Of a stretch of 64,000 nucleotides of DNA, positions 61,338 to 64,000 are shown piece by piece (positions within the stretch are counted from its first letter, which is position 1; each line of letters begins with the position of its first letter). Origin of the DNA: Streptomyces albofaciens JCM 4342 (GTDB taxonomy: Bacteria > Actinomycetota > Actinomycetes > Streptomycetales > Streptomycetaceae); contig NZ_PDCM01000002.1 of NCBI RefSeq assembly GCF_008634025.1, forward strand, positions 4,009,501 through 4,073,500. Reading direction: 5' to 3'. The notes beneath the pieces are model-generated. The model made no database searches. It saw nothing but the letters and a program-made list of their open reading frames with translations, and was not told the origin of the DNA. Position numbers and translations under genes: made by a program.

Positions 61338-62212
61338 CGGACGCCTCCCGCACCGACCGTCGCCAGGTACGCGTCCTCCAGATCGGGCGTGCGCTGCACC
61401 GCTCCCTCGTACGGCCGCGCCGGTGACAACAGGCGTACCCGTACCCCTTCGGGGGTCCGGACCATCCGGCTGACGACGTGCCGCGCCTGTACCGCCGCCA
61501 CCTCCCGCGTGCCCACCAGCACCTCCCATACCTGCCCGGCCACCCCGGCGAGCAGTTCCTCCGGCGTGCCGCGGCACAGCAGCCGGCCGCCCGCGACGAC
61601 CGCGATGTCCCCGGCGACCGACTCGATGTCGGAGACGATGTGGGTGGAGAGCAGCACGATGCGCTCCATGGCCAGTTCGGCGAGCAGGTTGCGCAGGCGG
61701 GCCCGCTCCTCGGGGTCCAGCCCCGCGGTCGGCTCGTCCACGATGATCACCTTGGGGTCGGCGAGCAGGGCCTGCGCGATGCCGACGCGGCGCAGCATGC
61801 CGCCCGAGTACGCGCCCAGCGGACGGCGGGCCGCCTCCGTCAGGTTGAGCAGTTCCAGCAGTTCGCCGATGCGGGTACGGGCCCGGGCCGCGGGTACGCC
61901 CTTGGCGGCGGCCAGGTAGGCCAGGAACTCGCGGGCCGTCAGGTTCGGGTAGACGCCGAAGTCCTGCGGGAGGTAGCCCAGGGCGGCGCGCAGCGGCCCG
62001 GGGCGCCGGACCGCGTCCTCGCCGTCGTAGCGGAGCTGTCCGGTGGTGGGCCGGGTGAGGGTGGCGGCGATGCGCATCAAGGAGGACTTGCCGGCGCCGT
62101 TGGGGCCGAGCAGGCCCAGCAGCCCGGGCCCCATGCGGAGGGTCAGGCCGTCCACGGCCTGCTTGCCGCCGCGGTAGACCTTGCTGACGCCGAGGAGTTC
62201 GAGGGTGGTCAT
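61334..62212 (-). CDS. ABC transporter ATP-binding protein (ABC-2 exporter)
   Basis: A 292-residue ATPase. Walker A 'GPNGAGKSS' (about 36-44), signature 'YSGGMLRRVGIAQALL' (about 134-149), Walker B 'VIIVDEPTAGLDP' and H-loop 'LLSTHIVSD' are all intact. Resembles CcmA/BcrA-type exporter subunits. It overlaps the lipoprotein gene upstream and the permease downstream (both ATGA), so all three are translated together. Confidence 0.95.
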   Translation of the reverse strand: MTTLELLGVSKVYRGGKQAVDGLTLRMGPGLLGLLGPNGAGKSSLMRIAATLTRPTTGQLRYDGEDAVRRPGPLRAALGYLPQDFGVYPNLTAREFLAYLAAAKGVPAARARTRIGELLELLNLTEAARRPLGAYSGGMLRRVGIAQALLADPKVIIVDEPTAGLDPEERARLRNLLAELAMERIVLLSTHIVSDIESVAGDIAVVAGGRLLCRGTPEELLAGVAGQVWEVLVGTREVAAVQARHVVSRMVRTPEGVRVRLLSPARPYEGAVQRTPDLEDAYLATVGAGGVR

Positions 62213-62763
62213 GCGCCGGGGTGGTCCTTGCCGTGCGGGGCCGGCTTCGTGCTGCCGTCCGGGGCCGGCTTCGTGCTGCCGTCCGGGGGCGGCTTCATGT
62301 CACCGTCCGGGGCCGGCTTCGCGCCGTTGCGTGCGCCGGTCTTCGTATCGCCGCCCGGGGTCGGCTTCGCGCCGCCGTTCAGGTCCGTCCTGGCGCCGTC
62401 GCGCAGGACGGTCACGCCGCGCGGCACCTCGACCTTGAAGCGCGCATCGCAGATGGCCAGGCCGGTGCACCCGGCCTCCAGGTCGAGGGTCTGCCCCGTC
62501 AGCTCCCACCGCAGCTTCTTCGCACCGCTCTTCGCGTCGAACCAGCGGGTGACCTTGATGTCCCTGCGGTCGGTGGCGACCAGGTCGGCCGGGATCTCGT
62601 GGGTCTTCACGTTCAGCGTCCGGCCGGTGAACGGGAACGTCTTCACCGCGGGCGCGGCGGACTTGGCGTCCACGGAGCAGCCGGTCAGGACGAGGGCCGC
62701 CAGCGGGGCGGCGCCGACCGCAGCGAGGCGGCAGCCGGACGTACGGATGCTGCGTGGAACCAC
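62209..62763 (-). CDS. Lipoprotein with repeated Lys-Pro-rich tail
   Basis: A 184-residue predicted lipoprotein: signal peptide with lipobox 'LVLTGC' near residue 28, then a beta-rich domain ('FPFTGRTLNVKTHEIPADLVATD', 'VEVPRGVTVLRDG') and a tail of repeats such as DGSTKPAPDGSTKPAP. The GTG at 62761-62763 is preceded by GGAGGAG. It leads an operon with an ABC-2 exporter. The globular part resembles domains that bind or adhere rather than catalyse; no family name is claimed. Confidence 0.8.
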   Translation of the reverse strand: MVPRSIRTSGCRLAAVGAAPLAALVLTGCSVDAKSAAPAVKTFPFTGRTLNVKTHEIPADLVATDRRDIKVTRWFDAKSGAKKLRWELTGQTLDLEAGCTGLAICDARFKVEVPRGVTVLRDGARTDLNGGAKPTPGGDTKTGARNGAKPAPDGDMKPPPDGSTKPAPDGSTKPAPHGKDHPGA

Positions 62764-62830
62764 CGGAATCGCTCCTCCGAGGTGCGGGAATGGGTGCACC
62801 TCCGAGGATCGGCGGCGAGCGGCCGGGCCA

Positions 62831-62848
62831 CATCTGCCGTTCGGCAGA
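62831..62848. promoter_or_regulatory. Palindrome upstream of the lipoprotein/ABC operon
   Basis: ATCTGCCG and CGGCAGAT flank TT, a perfect inverted repeat 68 bases before the lipoprotein start and 46 bases after the histidine-kinase stop. It is a candidate site for the response regulator of that kinase. Confidence 0.5.
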
Positions 62849-62893
62849 TATTGCGCGGGCAGAGCGGTCCGCCGGAACGCCCGGCGGCCCGGC

Positions 62894-63991
62894 TCAGGTC
62901 ATCGGGAGCACGGCACGCACCCGCCAGCCCGCCCCGTGCCGCCCGTACTCCAGCGTGCCGCCGAGCGCTTCGACGCGTGCGGTGAGAGCGGCCAGACCGG
63001 TGCCGCCACCGTGCCGGGGCAGGCCCAGCGGCCCCGCCTGACGGCCTCCGCCGTCGTCGGTGACCGTCACCGCCACCCCCCGGCCGTCCCCCGCCCCGAC
63101 ACCGGCGGGAGCGCCGGCGACCTCCACGCTCACCGCTCCCGCACCGGCCGCGTGCCGCCGGATGTTGGTCAGCGCCTCCAGTACGACCCGGTGTACGGCG
63201 TCCTCGGTGGCGCGGGGCAGGGTGCCGGTCAGGGTGTCGTCGAGGGCGAGCGCCGTCCGTACGCCGGTCGCGCCGAAGCGTTCGACCATCTCGGCCAGGT
63301 CCGCGAGCCCGTACAGGCGGGTCGGCGGAAGCTCGCCCGCGTCGGCGGCGCCGGTGTCCCCGAGCGCCTCCGGAGCCCGCGCGGAATCGGTCGCCGCGTG
63401 TCCCTCCGGGTCGCGCAGCGTCCGTACCGTACGGTCCATCGAGTCCAGTGCGCGCAGGCCCGCGTCCTCCAGCCGGGCCAGCAGCTCCGCCGTCTGCTCC
63501 CGGTCGTACTCGGCGACCCGGGCGGCCTGCACCTCCAGCACGATGCCGGTGATCTCGTGCGCCACGAAGTCGTGGAGGTCGCCGGCGACTTCGAGGCGCT
63601 GGTCGCGGCGGGCCTGGGCCACCGCGCGGTGGCGGCGGTCCTCCTGGGCCCGCAGGTACAGCGCGAGGCCGCCCGCGCCCACCGCGACGAACAGGGCCAG
63701 CGCGCTCACCAGGGCGGCCGCCTCGCCCTTCACGGGCGGATCGGCGTGCAGGAACCGCAGCGGCAGCAGGACGAACGCCAGCACCGCCAGGAATCCGCCC
63801 ACGGCGGCCTGCCGGGCCGGGGCCTGGCGGATCTGCCGCGCGGCCAGCAGGAGCAGCGCCGGGGCCTCGGCGAACTCCCACAGGGCCGCATGGCTCTTCG
63901 GCCCCCGGTAGACGAGGTCGGCGGCGAGGGACAGCACGGCCGCGGTGATCACGGCGGTGGTGAGGCCGATCCGGCCCCACGGCCAGCGCAT
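62894..63991 (-). CDS. Sensor histidine kinase (HisKA_3/NarL-type)
   Basis: A 365-residue kinase: five or so membrane helices in the first 115 residues, the phospho-acceptor His140 in 'AGDLHDFVAHEITGIVLEV', and an ATPase domain with 'RVVLEALTNIRRHAAGAG' (N box) and 'VTDDGGG...HGGGTGLAAL' (G boxes). It would phosphorylate a LuxR-type response regulator, but none lies downstream; it may be just beyond the window edge. The ATG at 63989-63991 is nine bases from the end of the window, so a longer form cannot be excluded. Confidence 0.9.
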   Translation of the reverse strand: MRWPWGRIGLTTAVITAAVLSLAADLVYRGPKSHAALWEFAEAPALLLLAARQIRQAPARQAAVGGFLAVLAFVLLPLRFLHADPPVKGEAAALVSALALFVAVGAGGLALYLRAQEDRRHRAVAQARRDQRLEVAGDLHDFVAHEITGIVLEVQAARVAEYDREQTAELLARLEDAGLRALDSMDRTVRTLRDPEGHAATDSARAPEALGDTGAADAGELPPTRLYGLADLAEMVERFGATGVRTALALDDTLTGTLPRATEDAVHRVVLEALTNIRRHAAGAGAVSVEVAGAPAGVGAGDGRGVAVTVTDDGGGRQAGPLGLPRHGGGTGLAALTARVEALGGTLEYGRHGAGWRVRAVLPMT

Positions 63992-64000
63992 CGGCGCGGC

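Noticed and set aside
62831..62848. The palindrome as terminator of the histidine kinase gene
   Set aside because: It is short (8-bp arms, two-base centre, too tight for a stable hairpin), so an operator is more likely; a terminator is not fully excluded.

Overview
The window is very GC-rich, uses GTG and TTG starts freely, and carries gene families typical of Streptomyces: DUF397, XRE regulators with DUF5753, AbaA-like ATPases, TipA, DUF3180, Zur-controlled zinc-free ribosomal proteins and a rare in-frame TTA codon. Gene order in the middle (DUF3180, folK, folB, folP, lysyltransferase-like gene, esterase, folE, ftsH, hpt, tilS, zinc metalloprotease, dacB, ppa) matches the conserved core order known from Streptomyces chromosomes. 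I therefore read the window as a Streptomyces chromosome segment running from conserved core into accessory or regulatory territory. No rRNA, tRNA, CRISPR array, insertion sequence or prophage was seen.

Layout. 0-4 kb: a GNAT acetyltransferase and two TetR regulators, each divergent from a membrane protein (DUF1453; an MFS exporter) with palindromic operators between. 4-10 kb: a coiled-coil membrane protein, then an osmoprotectant (glycine betaine-type) ABC importer: two permeases, a small repeat ORF and a substrate-binding lipoprotein on one strand, the CBS-containing ATPase divergent. 10-17.4 kb: folate genes (folK, folB, folP, folE), a phosphatidylglycerol lysyltransferase-like membrane protein and an exported esterase. 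17.5-28.7 kb: ftsH, hpt, tilS, a zinc metalloprotease, an array of 91-bp tandem repeats, dacB, ppa, a ThrE-type exporter and a DedA protein. 28.9-31 kb: YbjQ, a tipA homologue with an internal start, and a divergent LysE exporter.

31-45 kb is regulatory and accessory. An XRE regulator with a TTA codon and an internal Tat-like segment is followed by a SLOG-fold protein and faces an RsbW-like ATPase plus an unknown protein. Next come an O-methyltransferase with an upstream iron box, a WrbA-like flavoprotein, glutamate decarboxylase, a PadR/VOC pair, a small cysteine-containing secreted protein, a DinB protein and an aldehyde dehydrogenase. A WhiJ/AbaA/DUF397-type trio shares a palindrome on its two outer flanks.

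45-48 kb is a zinc-starvation module: rpmG, rpmE2, a CobW-type GTPase and rpsR on one strand, rpmB and rpsN on the other, with one Zur-like box between them. 48-64 kb holds a Uma2 nuclease-fold protein, a nitrilase-family hydrolase, alpha/beta hydrolases, an AlkZ-like glycosylase, a DUF2975/HTH pair behind a perfect inverted repeat, a family-A DNA polymerase-like protein, a TetR/CrtA-like pair, DeoR and RidA genes, an arylamine N-acetyltransferase, and a histidine kinase upstream of a lipoprotein/ABC-exporter operon that reaches the window edge.
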